Assembly (NCBI RefSeq): GCF_017254865.1
Contig: NZ_JAFKCV010000005.1
Span: 124,001-188,000 of the forward strand
DNA length: 64,000 nt
Reading direction: 5' to 3'
From: Bowmanella dokdonensis
GTDB taxonomy: Bacteria; Pseudomonadota; Gammaproteobacteria; Enterobacterales; Alteromonadaceae
The position numbers were made by a program, and so were the translations under genes. The notes under the pieces are model-generated. The model saw only the letters and a list, made by a program, of their open reading frames with translations, did no database searches and was not told where the DNA came from. Of the stretch, positions 35,021 through 44,052 are shown one piece after another (position 1 is the first letter of the stretch; each line of letters begins with the position of its first letter).

Positions 35021-35190
35021 GGCCGGTATCCGGGCTTGCAAGTGGCGCAGCATGGCTGGACCGGGTGAATCGCCTTCCCATCAGGGTCTCTGACAGTGGC
35101 CAGTGATTCACTTAGCTTGCTTACCGTTGCGGGGGCAGCGTCGTATGACTTCCCGTTTATCCTTCGTTATTACTGAGGGCACCTTGAACG
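35021..35190 (-). promoter_or_regulatory. Cobalamin (adenosylcobalamin) riboswitch
   Basis: Read on the minus strand, the segment contains in order AAGGTGCCCTCAG, a GGGAAGTC core strand, GCTGCCCCCGCAACGGTAAG, a GTGAATCACTGGCCACTG segment, a GGGAAGGCGATTCAC strand and the B12 box GCAAGCCCGGATACCGGCC. These are the hallmark conserved elements of the cobalamin riboswitch in the right order. It ends about 80 bases before the btuB start and should repress the receptor when cobalamin is plentiful. It accounts for most of the 324-bp gap between btuB and srkA. Confidence 0.93.
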
Positions 35191-35265
35191 TCGGCGATTA
35201 TAAATAACTGGCATAGAAAGGACAGTGCTTTCTGGAAATCCAGATGGCTAAAACTTGATCTCAGC

Positions 35266-36273
35266 TCAGGGTATCAGCGACAAGGGGGCTTCCTGCAGGG
35301 CGCTGAGCTGCTCTTTTAACGACAGGATCTGCTGCTCCCAGTACTTATCGGTACTGAACCATGGAAACGCATTAGGAAACGCAGGATCTTCCCAGCGCCG
35401 GCTCAACCAGGCCATATAGTGCACCATACGCATGGCGCGCAGGGGTTCAATCAACGCCAGCTCGCGGGGATCCAAATCGCTGAATTCTTCATAGGCGCAG
35501 ACCAGAGTGTCCAGTTGCAGCAGGCGCTGCTGGCGATCGCCAGAGAGCATCATCCACAGGTCCTGGATGGCCGGGCCCATCCGGCAATCGTCCAAATCGA
35601 CAAAAGTCGGGCCGTCCCGCCACAGGATATTGCCGGGATGGCAGTCCCCGTGCAGGCGGATCTGGCGTTTGGGCCGGTATTGACCGGCAGCGCGCTCAAT
35701 CACCTGATCCATAATGGTAAACAGGGGGATTTTCAGGGAGTCAGGCACCAGGTGCCCCTGCTCAAGATGCTCGCGGGCCTTGAACAGAAACTCATCGGTA
35801 TTGAGCACCGGACGGTACCGGAATTCGCTGGCGGCCCCCACCGCATGGATACGGCCGATAAACCGCCCCATCCATTCCAGTTGGTCCAGATTGTCCACCT
35901 CGAACTGGCGCCCTCCAACCGAAGGGAACACAGCAAAGAGGTAGTCCTGGTGCTCGTGCAGGGTCTGGCCACCCAGTTTCAAGGGGGCTGCCAGGGGGAT
36001 TTCCTGCTCCTGCAGTTCCCAGGCAAAGTCATGTTCTTCCTGGATCTGCTCTCGGCTCCACCGTGCCGGGCGGTAAAACTTCACCACATAGCGACGTCTG
36101 TCCTCGTCCAGAAACTGGTAAACGCGGTTTTCATAGCTGTTCAGGGCCAGCAGGCCGGAATCGACCCGGATACCGCAACTTTCGATGGCATCCAGGATCA
36201 GATCCGGGGTCAGATTGGTATAGCTGAAGTCCTGCATGGGAAGAGGTATCCATTGGGTCAGTGCCGTCAACAT
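35266..36273 (-). CDS. srkA: Stress response kinase A (YihE)
   Basis: Eukaryotic-like Ser/Thr kinase of the choline/RdoA kinase fold; in E. coli it counters MazF-mediated death and acts in the Cpx response. 335 residues. Conserved blocks are GIRVDSGLLALNSYENRVYQF, RRRYVVKFYRPARWS, FAVFPSVGGRQFE, the catalytic loop RLHGDCHPGNILWRDGPTFVDLDDCRMGP, and LIEPLRAMRMVHYMAWLSRRW. The ATG at 36273 has AAGGGG at a workable distance; M13 at 36237 would align with the E. coli start but has no ribosome-binding site. Located near dsbA as in E. coli. Confidence 0.94.
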   Translation of the reverse strand: MLTALTQWIPLPMQDFSYTNLTPDLILDAIESCGIRVDSGLLALNSYENRVYQFLDEDRRRYVVKFYRPARWSREQIQEEHDFAWELQEQEIPLAAPLKLGGQTLHEHQDYLFAVFPSVGGRQFEVDNLDQLEWMGRFIGRIHAVGAASEFRYRPVLNTDEFLFKAREHLEQGHLVPDSLKIPLFTIMDQVIERAAGQYRPKRQIRLHGDCHPGNILWRDGPTFVDLDDCRMGPAIQDLWMMLSGDRQQRLLQLDTLVCAYEEFSDLDPRELALIEPLRAMRMVHYMAWLSRRWEDPAFPNAFPWFSTDKYWEQQILSLKEQLSALQEAPLSLIP

Positions 36274-36305
36274 TGGGACCCCTTTTCGGCGGCCCCAAAA
36301 CAGCC

Positions 36306-37739
36306 CTAACGGTACAGGAACTTGGTCGGTTCCACCACTTCCACGGATTCATTGTCCTCACCAAGGGCGCTGATACGGAAACGAATGTCGGTAATATTGC
36401 TGTCCAGGTTGTAGGGGTTCACGGCCACGCTGACCGGCTCCACATACACCTCACCTCCACGCACGGTGATCTCCTGCGGACCTATATAGCGGGCGTCAAG
36501 CAGCCCCTCTACCCCTATCTGATAGCGCATCTCGTGCTGGGACTTATTGAGGATCTTCAGGGTATAGACGTTCTCCACCAGACCGTCTGAAGTCTCCCGG
36601 TAAAGCTGGTTGCGATCACGAAGAATATCCACGTCCAGCGGCACACGGGTGAAAAGATCCAGCGCCAGGAAACCGATCATCACCAGCAACACTACCGCGT
36701 AACCCACCAGTTTAGGCCGGATAATATGGGTATGGCCACCAGTGAGCATGGATTCGGTGGTATAGCGGATCAGCCCCTTGGGGTAGCCCATCTTGTCCAT
36801 CACCCCGTTACAGGCATCCACGCAGGCGCCGCAATTGATGCATTCGTATTGCAGGCCGTTGCGGATATCTATGCCCGTCGGGCAAACCTGCACACACAGA
36901 TGGCAGTCGATACAGTCGCCCACCCCTTCTGCCATCAACTGCTCGCGGCTGGTTTTTCGACCGCGTGGGCCGCGGCGCTCACCCCGGTTGGTATCATAGG
37001 TGACGGTAAAGGTGTCCTTATCGAACATCACCGACTGGAACCTGGCGTAGGGACAGATGTGGGTGCACATGATTTCCCGCATCCAGCCCGCGTTGCCATA
37101 AGTACAGAAGGTGAAAAACCACACCCACAGGCTGACCCAGAAACCTGTCTCAAGGGTGAAGAAATCCACAAACAAGGCATCGATGGGAGTGAAATAACCC
37201 ACAAAGGTCAGGGAAGTCAGTACCGCCACGGCCAGCCAGCACAGATGCTTGGCGGTTTTACGCCAGAACTTGTCCAGGTCCATTGGCCGCTGGTCCAGTT
37301 TCATCCGCTGGTGACGACTGCCTTCCAGCTTTTCCTCAAACCAGACAAACATATAAGTCCAGGCGGTCTGTGGACACATAAAGCCGCACCAGACCCGGCC
37401 GGCAAAGGTGGTGATAAAAAACAGGGCAAAGGCGCCGATGATAAATATCCAGGCCAGAATGGTCAGATCCTGCGGCCACAGGGTCAGGCCGAAGATATTG
37501 AATCGCTGCTCACCGATATCAAAGAGTATGGCCTGGTGCCCTTCGTACCTCAGCCAGGGCAGCACGGCGAACAAACCGACAAAGAACAGCCCGAAATAGC
37601 GACGGAAGGTCTCCAGGGGGCCCTGTACGGCGCGCACATAAATGCGGCTGCGCGGAGCATAATTATCGTTATGTTCACGACTGTCCGGCTGGTGAATTTT
37701 GATCGGAGAGATATCTTTTACGGGAATTCGCTCGCTCAT
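36306..37739 (-). CDS. ccoG: Cytochrome c oxidase accessory protein CcoG (FixG/RdxA)
   Basis: Membrane Fe-S protein involved in assembly of cbb3-type oxidase, probably in copper reduction. 477 residues with several membrane helices in the N-terminal half, a conserved WCGFMCPQTAWT cysteine pair, and two [4Fe-4S] ferredoxin motifs in CIDCHLCVQVCPTGI and CINCGACVDACNGVM. The C-terminal 130 residues form the periplasmic Ig-like domain typical of CcoG. The ccoNOPQ genes are not in this window. A near-palindrome ATAATTT-CTGA-AAATTAT lies 117 bases upstream (37856-37873). Confidence 0.95.
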   Translation of the reverse strand: MSERIPVKDISPIKIHQPDSREHNDNYAPRSRIYVRAVQGPLETFRRYFGLFFVGLFAVLPWLRYEGHQAILFDIGEQRFNIFGLTLWPQDLTILAWIFIIGAFALFFITTFAGRVWCGFMCPQTAWTYMFVWFEEKLEGSRHQRMKLDQRPMDLDKFWRKTAKHLCWLAVAVLTSLTFVGYFTPIDALFVDFFTLETGFWVSLWVWFFTFCTYGNAGWMREIMCTHICPYARFQSVMFDKDTFTVTYDTNRGERRGPRGRKTSREQLMAEGVGDCIDCHLCVQVCPTGIDIRNGLQYECINCGACVDACNGVMDKMGYPKGLIRYTTESMLTGGHTHIIRPKLVGYAVVLLVMIGFLALDLFTRVPLDVDILRDRNQLYRETSDGLVENVYTLKILNKSQHEMRYQIGVEGLLDARYIGPQEITVRGGEVYVEPVSVAVNPYNLDSNITDIRFRISALGEDNESVEVVEPTKFLYR

Positions 37740-38129
37740 TAGTCCTGGTCTCTTGGTGCACTGCTTGGCGTTCCGTTGCGGGGTGCGTCTGTATGATTCG
37801 CCCGACTTGCCACACGGGCAGTCTGGCTACCCGGCGCTTACTTTTCGAACTTTCAATAATTTCTGAAAATTATAAAGCTTATCCTTGCCCCTGCAAAGAG
37901 GCCTGTTTACTCACTGGTCCCGCCTTTGCTTCTATCTGGCGCAGTCCCACCAGGCGGCCGGACGGCCAGAGTATAACAGGCTTGCCCCGACCCTGTCCGG
38001 GCCCTGCCGTGATTCAGGTATGAATATCGACTCCTGTACCTAATGGTCCTGCCGTATAAGTAAGGCTTGTAGGCAGACCCGATAGGTTAAGGTATGATTT
38101 TTGTACGAGATAAAGCTTGATGTAACGCA
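37740..38129. other. 390-bp intergenic region between ccoG and a hypothetical gene
   Basis: The region is shared upstream DNA of two divergent genes and has no convincing open frame. It contains the AT-rich palindrome at 37856-37873 followed by TATAAAG, and a TATGAT-like -10 near 38094. No FNR box (TTGAT-N4-ATCAA) was found by eye. Confidence 0.55.
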
Positions 38130-38483
38130 ATGAAACGTACGATTGTCCTGATCCTGGAAATTGCCGTGCTGGTGGTGGTGCTACGCTCCTCCTTTGTCCA
38201 GTTCTGGCTGGCAGATATCCAGGACAACCTGTCAGACTGGATGACCGAACTCGCCACCATGGCCGAGCGTGAAGCACTGTCTGACCTGCAGAAGCGCATC
38301 AGGCCCTTTATCGCCAATCTGAGCGACTATCAGCGCGAATACATCATGGATATCACATCCAGCCGCAGCAAGCTGGAGCATTTCCAGCGCTACTACTGTA
38401 TCGAAAAGGACAAGAACCCCTACGTGTACGGCGCCACACTGATCTACCTGTGCTCAGAAATCCGCAAGGTGCAGTTCGACTGA
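38130..38483 (+). CDS. Hypothetical protein with N-terminal hydrophobic segment
   Basis: Not recognised. The 117 residues start with one hydrophobic segment (TIVLILEIAVLVVVL) that may be an uncleaved anchor, followed by a charged helical region (DNLSDWMTELATMAEREALSDLQKRIRPF) and a C-terminal part with two cysteines (YYCIEKDKN and YLCSEIRK). It is divergent from ccoG and convergent with the TetR gene, 12 bases away. There is no strong ribosome-binding site. Confidence 0.6.
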   Translation: MKRTIVLILEIAVLVVVLRSSFVQFWLADIQDNLSDWMTELATMAEREALSDLQKRIRPFIANLSDYQREYIMDITSSRSKLEHFQRYYCIEKDKNPYVYGATLIYLCSEIRKVQFD

Positions 38484-38495
38484 CACCCCTGATGA

Positions 38496-39101
38496 CTAAG
38501 CCTGACTGGCGGCCACCGCCCGGGCAAAGCATTCACAGGTTTCATTAATCAGCGCCCTGGCTTCTTTCTCACCCAGCATGGGTTTCCAGCTGATGGCTTG
38601 ATCCCAATACGCCACTTCCTTGATTGCCCCGTAGAACATGGCCGCGCCCACCATGGGACTCAGGTTGCCCAGGGCACCCGCCTTGGCGGCATTGGCAAAC
38701 CAACTGTGCAGGCCACGCTCACAATCGCTGAACTTCTCGTTCAGGCGCAGGGCTTCCCGTTCCGAGCGCATGGATTCAATAATCACAATACGTGACAGAC
38801 GCAGGTAATCCTCGTCGCAGACCAGCGCCAGTACCTTATTGCCCAATTCCCTGAGCTGTTCCAGCAAGGGTCGGTTCGGATCATAATGACTTTTCTGCAG
38901 GGGTTCGATGCGCTCCAGCAGCAGGGTCACCACCGAATCCAACAGGGTTTCTTTACAGGGATAATGCTTGTACAAGGTCCGTTTGGAAACATTTGCCCGG
39001 CAGGCGATGGACTCCATAGTGGTCGCCATCATGCCTTTTTCGCAGAACTCGCGAATGGCAGCACAAAGAATATCATTGTGCTTGTTGTCACTTCGGCCCA
39101 A
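38496..39101 (-). CDS. TetR family repressor of the RND efflux operon
   Basis: A 201-residue TetR/AcrR-type regulator. The HTH is in FCEKGMMATTMESIACRANVSKRTLYKHYPCKETLL; the C-terminal ligand domain carries WFANAAKAGALGNLSPMVGAAMFYG. The start is TTG at 39101, with GGGAGA seven bases upstream and no ATG in frame before the HTH. It is divergent from the efflux genes, and a 22-bp palindrome lies between, so it probably represses both itself and the pump. Confidence 0.9.
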   Translation of the reverse strand: MGRSDNKHNDILCAAIREFCEKGMMATTMESIACRANVSKRTLYKHYPCKETLLDSVVTLLLERIEPLQKSHYDPNRPLLEQLRELGNKVLALVCDEDYLRLSRIVIIESMRSEREALRLNEKFSDCERGLHSWFANAAKAGALGNLSPMVGAAMFYGAIKEVAYWDQAISWKPMLGEKEARALINETCECFARAVAASQA

Positions 39102-39189
39102 ACTTGTCTCCCAATCAGCACCGGATAAGGGTTCGCTGATACAAATTGAAACGATTAACCGGCAGATAAAGCAGATTAATGGATAGATA

Positions 39190-39211
39190 AAGTATACGAT
39201 ATCGTGTACTT
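39190..39211. promoter_or_regulatory. TetR-type operator palindrome
   Basis: The half-sites AAGTATACGAT and ATCGTGTACTT are reverse complements with a single mismatch, centred 90 bases from the TetR start and about 85 bases before the efflux start. The size and position suit a TetR dimer pair controlling the divergent promoters. Confidence 0.7.
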
Positions 39212-39286
39212 TATTACCTTAACATTATATAACCTTTTTACACCTAAGGTTATTTCTCCTGTTTTCCCTTACTTTTCGGTGCATCA

Positions 39287-40501
39287 ATGGCAACTAACAA
39301 TCGGATGTTTTCTTCACGCCTTAAATTCGCCAGCCTGGCCCTGGTCGGTGTCCTGGTCGGGTGCGGACAGCCCAGCCCGGCATCTGAGGGCGGTGAGCAG
39401 CAAATGCAACCGGCCTCGGTGGACGTACAGACCATGCAGGCGCAAACCGTTCCCTTTGCCCTGGAGCTGCCGGCAACCCTGTCAGGCTCCAAGGAAGTGG
39501 AGATCCGCGCCCGGGTGGCCGGCATCCTGGAGTCGCGCAATTTCGAGGAAGGTGACAAGGTCGAACAGGGCGAGTCCCTCTTTACCCTGGATTTGGAACC
39601 TTTCAAGGTGGATATTTCCCGCGCCGAAGCCGACCTGCTAGCCGCCAAGGCCCGGCTGGAAAGCGCCCGTCGCGATGTCAGACGGCTGGGGTCGTTGCGT
39701 AAGCAGAATACCGTTTCCCAGCAGGATTATGACAATGCCCTGTCGGCCGAAGAGATTGCCGTTGCCGATGTGAAATCCGCCGAAGCCAGCCTGCAGGATG
39801 CCAAGCTCAGTTATGAGTATGCCCAGGTTCGTTCGCCGGTCACCGGCATTGCCGGCCGTGAACAGGTTTCCGAGGGGACGTTCGTACCCGGCCCGGAAAC
39901 CCTGCTGACCAATGTCACCCAGTTGGATCCCATTCGCATCCGTTTCGGCCTGTCTGAGCGTGAACAGCTGAAAATGCGCCAGGAACAGGAAGCCGGCCGT
40001 TTGAACCTGCCCCAGGACGGCCACTGGACCACCAAAATCAAATTTCAGGATGGCTCCTTCTACGAGCGGGAAGGGGTGGTCAATTTCAGCGATGTCAGGA
40101 TCAACACCCAGACCGGCACCTCAGAGTTGCAGGCCATTATGCCCAATCCGGATTTCAAACTGCGTCCCGGCCAGTTCGTACGGGTAGTACTGGAAGGCGC
40201 CCGGCGCATGCAGGCCTATGTGGTGCCGCAAAAAGCCGTGCAGGACAGCGGTACGGGTAAGTTCGTTTACCTGGCGGCCAAGAACGAGCAGGGTCAATTG
40301 GTAGCCCGCCCCGCCCCGGTTGAAGTGGGCGAATGGGTGCGTCAGGAAACCCCCCAGGGGATCCAGAACGGCTGGGTGATCCATAAAGGCCTCAAGGACG
40401 GCGATAAAGTGATAGTCGAAGGACTGGCCCATATCTTCTTCCCCGGCATGCCGGTGGTGCTTGCCGATCAGAAACCCACTCAAAGCGCCAGCGCCGAGTA
40501 A
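39287..40501 (+). CDS. RND efflux periplasmic adaptor (membrane fusion protein)
   Basis: A 404-residue AcrA/MexA-type adaptor. The N terminus carries a lipoprotein signal (SLALVGVLVGCGQ), followed by the lipoyl halves (EIRARVAGILESRNFEEGDKV and YAQVRSPVTGIAGREQVSEG) flanking an alpha-helical hairpin (about 95-160), then beta-barrel and membrane-proximal domains. It links the inner-membrane pump to a TolC-type channel, which is not encoded here. The pump gene follows after 12 bases. A second ATG at 39305 is also a possible start. Confidence 0.94.
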   Translation: MATNNRMFSSRLKFASLALVGVLVGCGQPSPASEGGEQQMQPASVDVQTMQAQTVPFALELPATLSGSKEVEIRARVAGILESRNFEEGDKVEQGESLFTLDLEPFKVDISRAEADLLAAKARLESARRDVRRLGSLRKQNTVSQQDYDNALSAEEIAVADVKSAEASLQDAKLSYEYAQVRSPVTGIAGREQVSEGTFVPGPETLLTNVTQLDPIRIRFGLSEREQLKMRQEQEAGRLNLPQDGHWTTKIKFQDGSFYEREGVVNFSDVRINTQTGTSELQAIMPNPDFKLRPGQFVRVVLEGARRMQAYVVPQKAVQDSGTGKFVYLAAKNEQGQLVARPAPVEVGEWVRQETPQGIQNGWVIHKGLKDGDKVIVEGLAHIFFPGMPVVLADQKPTQSASAE

Positions 40502-40513
40502 CAGGAGTCCTGT

Positions 40514-43500
40514 ATGTTTTCCCGTTACTTCATTGACAGGCCCATTTTTGCCTTTGTCATCTCCATCGTTATTATTCTGGCCGGCCTGGCAGCCATGCGC
40601 AGTCTGCCCATCGCCCAGTACCCGGAAATCGCTCCACCCGTAGTGCAGGTCACGGCCGTTTATCCTGGCGCTTCGGCCGAAGTGCTGGAGAACACCGTCG
40701 CCACGCCGCTGGAAAACGCCATTACCGGCGTGGACGGCATGATGTATATGGCTTCCACCTCTACCAGTTCCGGTGTGACCACTATTACGGTTACCTTCGA
40801 AATCGGCACAGATGTGGACCAGGCCGCGGTCAACGTCAACAACAGGGTCAAACAGGTGGAGGCCCGCCTGCCCGAGGAAACACGCCGGCAGGGCGTGGTC
40901 GTGGCCAAAGGTTCCTCCAGCTTCCTGCAGGTACATGCCTTCTATTCTCCGGACGGCAGCCGCGACTCCCTGTGGACCTCCAACTATGTGACCCTGAACA
41001 TTCTGGATCAGATCAAGCGCATTCCCGGCACCACCAGCGTGCAGATTTTCGGCGCCAAGGATTACGCCATGCGTATCTGGCTGCAACCGGACATCATGAG
41101 CCAGCTCGGCGTGACGGTGGATGAAATCGCCAGTGCAATCCGTGAGCAGAACTCCCAGTATGCAGCCGGCAGGATTGGTTCGACACCCACCTCCGATATG
41201 CCCCAGGAACTGGTTTACAGCGTCACCGCCCAGGGGCGTCTGTCCAGCGCCGAGGAATTCGAACAGATCCTGATCCGCACCAACCCGGACGGCAGCTCCC
41301 TGCGACTCAAAGACGTGGCCAGGGTGGAACTGGGCTCCAAGGATTACGACTTCGAAGGCCGAATAAACGGTAAGCCCGCCGTGTTGGTGGGGGTCTTCCT
41401 GCAACCCGGGGCCAACGCCCTGGAAGTGGCCGGCGCCGTCAACGCCGCAGTGGATGAACTGAAGACCCGTTTCCCGGTGGGGCTGGAGCATTTGGTTCCC
41501 TACGACACCACCCGTTTTGTGGAAGTGTCCATCCGAGAGGTCCTCAAGACCCTGGGCGAGGCCATGATCCTGGTATTCCTGGTGGTGTTCCTGTTCCTGC
41601 AGAACTGGCGAGCCACCCTGATCCCGATTCTGGCCGTACCGGTGTCGCTGCTTGGCACCTTCGCCGGTCTGTATATACTGGGTTACTCCATCAATACCCT
41701 GACACTGTTCGGCATGGTGCTATCCATCGGTATCGTCGTGGATGACGCCATAGTGGTACTGGAAAACGTCGAACGCATCATGCATGAGGAAAAACTCAGT
41801 GCGCGCCAGGCCGCAGTCAAGGCCATGCAGGAAGTCAGCGGGCCGGTGGTGGCCATCGTGCTGGTGCTGTGCTCGGTGTTTGTACCTATCGCTTTCCTGG
41901 GCGGCCTGACCGGTGAGTTGTTCCGCCAGTTTGCTATCACCATCAGCATCTCGGTGAGCCTGTCCGGCGTGGTGGCGCTGACCATGACCCCGGCCCTGTG
42001 TGTGTTGATCCTGCGCTCCGAGCACAAGCAAACCGTGGGCTTCTTCCGCTGGTTCAACGACTGGTTCCACAAGATCACCCACCGCTACGTGGGGGCGGTC
42101 AGCTTTATGCTGCGCCGTGGTCTCCTTGGCCTGGTGCTGATGATCGGCATGATTGCCGTCACCGCCGGCCTGTGGAAAGCCACGCCGGGCTCGCTGGTGC
42201 CGGATGAGGACCAGGGCTTCTATATTTCCGCCATTTTCCTGCCTGACGGCGCCTCGCTGGAGCGCACCGAAAAAGTGGTGGCAGAGGTGGTCAAGGCCAT
42301 TCAGTCCAATCCTGCCAACGAGAATGTCATTGCCTTCACCGGCTTCGATTTTATCGGCGGCGGCTATAAGAACAGCGCCGCCACCCTGTTTGTCACCCAG
42401 AAACACTGGGACGAGCGGGAAGTCAGCTCCTTCGAGCTGGTCAACGAACTCTTTATGAAGACGGCCCATATCAAAGAGGCCCTGGTGCTGGCCTTCAATC
42501 CACCGCCCATTTTCGGCCTGGGCAACACCGGCGGGTTCGAGTTCTACCTGCAGAACCGCGGCGACGGCGGCTCGGAAGCCCTGGAGCAGGCCATGCAGAC
42601 CCTGCAGGGCGCTATCCAGCAAAGTCCCATACTGGCGGGTGTGCAGACCCTGTGGCGTCCCAACACGCCGCAGCTGAATATCGATGTGGACAGGGAGCAG
42701 GCCCGTGCCATGGGCATCCCCATCAATGAAGCCTTTACCGCCCTGGCCGGCACCCTGGGTACTTATTATGTGAATGACTTCAACAAGTACGGCCGGGCCT
42801 GGCAGGTGCTGATGTCGGCGGATGCCCAGTACCGCATGTCACCGGACGATATCGGCCGTATCTATGTGCGCAGCAATGATGGTCATATGGTGCCCATCTC
42901 GGCCTTTGCCAGGATCGAATACAGCACCGGCCCCGACAGCCTCGACAGGTACAACAACCTGCCGGCGGTGAAACTGCTGGGCAATGCCGCCCCCGGCTAC
43001 AGTTCCGGCCAGGCCATTGCCGAGATCGAGCGTATCGCAGACCAGGTGTTGCCGCCGGACATCACCTACGACTGGACCGGCACCGCCTACCAGGAGAAAC
43101 AGAGCAGCGGTACCACCGGTCTGGCCCTGGGGATGGCTGCCGTGATGGTCTTCCTGATCCTGGCTGCCCTGTATGAGCGCTGGTCGCTGCCCATCTCGGT
43201 GATGCTGGCCCTGCCTTTTGGTACTTTCGGCGCCCTGATTGCCATCTGGGTGGCGGGCCTGACCAATGACGTGTATTTCCAGATCGGCCTGGTGACCCTG
43301 CTCGGTCTGGCCGGCAAGAATGCCATCCTGATCGTGGAATACGCCCTGATGAAGACCCAGCAGGGTTGGAGCACCGGCACCGCCGCCCTGGAAGCGGCGC
43401 GCTTGCGGTTCCGGCCCATTATTATGACCTCCATGGCCTTTATCCTTGGCGTGGTGCCGCTGGCCCTCAGCTCGGGGGCCGGCGCCGGTGCGCGCCACAG

Positions 43501-43687
43501 CGTGGGCACCGGGGTGATGGGCGGCATGCTGGCCGCCACCTTCCTGGCGGTATTCTTCCTGCCGCTGTTTTTCTTCTGGCTGACCGAAAGGCGTTTGCGA
43601 GAAAAACGCAGCCGCCAGGCCCTGGCCGATGAAATCGCTCACCATCATAAGGAAGAGCACGTGGAAACCGACGAGGGGCTGGCCTAG
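40514..43687 (+). CDS. RND multidrug efflux pump, HAE-1 family (AcrB/MexB-like)
   Basis: A 1057-residue proton-driven inner-membrane exporter. It shows the N-terminal FSRYFIDRPIFAFVISIVII, the proton-relay aspartates in TM4 (GIVVDDAIVVLENVER), the relay lysine in TM10 (LLGLAGKNAILIVEYAL), and two large periplasmic loops. The C-terminal tail is histidine-rich (AHHHKEEH-like). AGGAG lies before the ATG. The 4-oxalocrotonate tautomerase-like gene follows after 24 bases and may be co-transcribed. Confidence 0.96.
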   Translation: MFSRYFIDRPIFAFVISIVIILAGLAAMRSLPIAQYPEIAPPVVQVTAVYPGASAEVLENTVATPLENAITGVDGMMYMASTSTSSGVTTITVTFEIGTDVDQAAVNVNNRVKQVEARLPEETRRQGVVVAKGSSSFLQVHAFYSPDGSRDSLWTSNYVTLNILDQIKRIPGTTSVQIFGAKDYAMRIWLQPDIMSQLGVTVDEIASAIREQNSQYAAGRIGSTPTSDMPQELVYSVTAQGRLSSAEEFEQILIRTNPDGSSLRLKDVARVELGSKDYDFEGRINGKPAVLVGVFLQPGANALEVAGAVNAAVDELKTRFPVGLEHLVPYDTTRFVEVSIREVLKTLGEAMILVFLVVFLFLQNWRATLIPILAVPVSLLGTFAGLYILGYSINTLTLFGMVLSIGIVVDDAIVVLENVERIMHEEKLSARQAAVKAMQEVSGPVVAIVLVLCSVFVPIAFLGGLTGELFRQFAITISISVSLSGVVALTMTPALCVLILRSEHKQTVGFFRWFNDWFHKITHRYVGAVSFMLRRGLLGLVLMIGMIAVTAGLWKATPGSLVPDEDQGFYISAIFLPDGASLERTEKVVAEVVKAIQSNPANENVIAFTGFDFIGGGYKNSAATLFVTQKHWDEREVSSFELVNELFMKTAHIKEALVLAFNPPPIFGLGNTGGFEFYLQNRGDGGSEALEQAMQTLQGAIQQSPILAGVQTLWRPNTPQLNIDVDREQARAMGIPINEAFTALAGTLGTYYVNDFNKYGRAWQVLMSADAQYRMSPDDIGRIYVRSNDGHMVPISAFARIEYSTGPDSLDRYNNLPAVKLLGNAAPGYSSGQAIAEIERIADQVLPPDITYDWTGTAYQEKQSSGTTGLALGMAAVMVFLILAALYERWSLPISVMLALPFGTFGALIAIWVAGLTNDVYFQIGLVTLLGLAGKNAILIVEYALMKTQQGWSTGTAALEAARLRFRPIIMTSMAFILGVVPLALSSGAGAGARHSVGTGVMGGMLAATFLAVFFLPLFFFWLTERRLREKRSRQALADEIAHHHKEEHVETDEGLA

Positions 43688-43711
43688 GCCCCTTCTTCCC
43701 TGGAAGCAACC

Positions 43712-43915
43712 ATGCCCTACATCAATATTCAGATTACCAAAGGCGCCAGCCGCCAGCAGAAGGCAGAGCTGGTCAAGGATGTGACCGAGTCGCTGCAAAG
43801 AGTGCTGGGTAAGAAGCCCGAGCACACCCATGTGGTGATCCAGGAAATCGAGGAGTGCGACTGGGGCTTTGCCGGCATGCTCACCGACGACTGGAAGAAG
43901 TCTCAGCCCCGCTAA
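43712..43915 (+). CDS. 4-oxalocrotonate tautomerase family protein
   Basis: A 67-residue tautomerase-superfamily subunit. The catalytic proline is exposed after Met removal (MPYINIQITKGASRQQKAELV), and the C-terminal part reads HTHVVIQEIEECDWGFAGML. The physiological substrate is unknown. Its position 24 bases after the RND pump suggests membership of the efflux transcript, an uncommon pairing. Confidence 0.9.
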   Translation: MPYINIQITKGASRQQKAELVKDVTESLQRVLGKKPEHTHVVIQEIEECDWGFAGMLTDDWKKSQPR

Positions 43916-44052
43916 AACTACTCATAAAAATACTAGCGCTAAGCCAGGCCGTCATGCCCTCTGTGGTTTTCGGGGACCTGTCGGCCGGTCCAAAATCTAA
44001 TTCCCCTAACAGCACCTCAGAATGACTGCTGGAGCTAAGTCCACCTGTGCTG

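Noticed and set aside
40121-41491. 456-codon minus-strand frame opposite the RND operon
   Set aside because: It is a shadow of GC-rich coding sequence and is rich in His, Gly and Gln without any domain.
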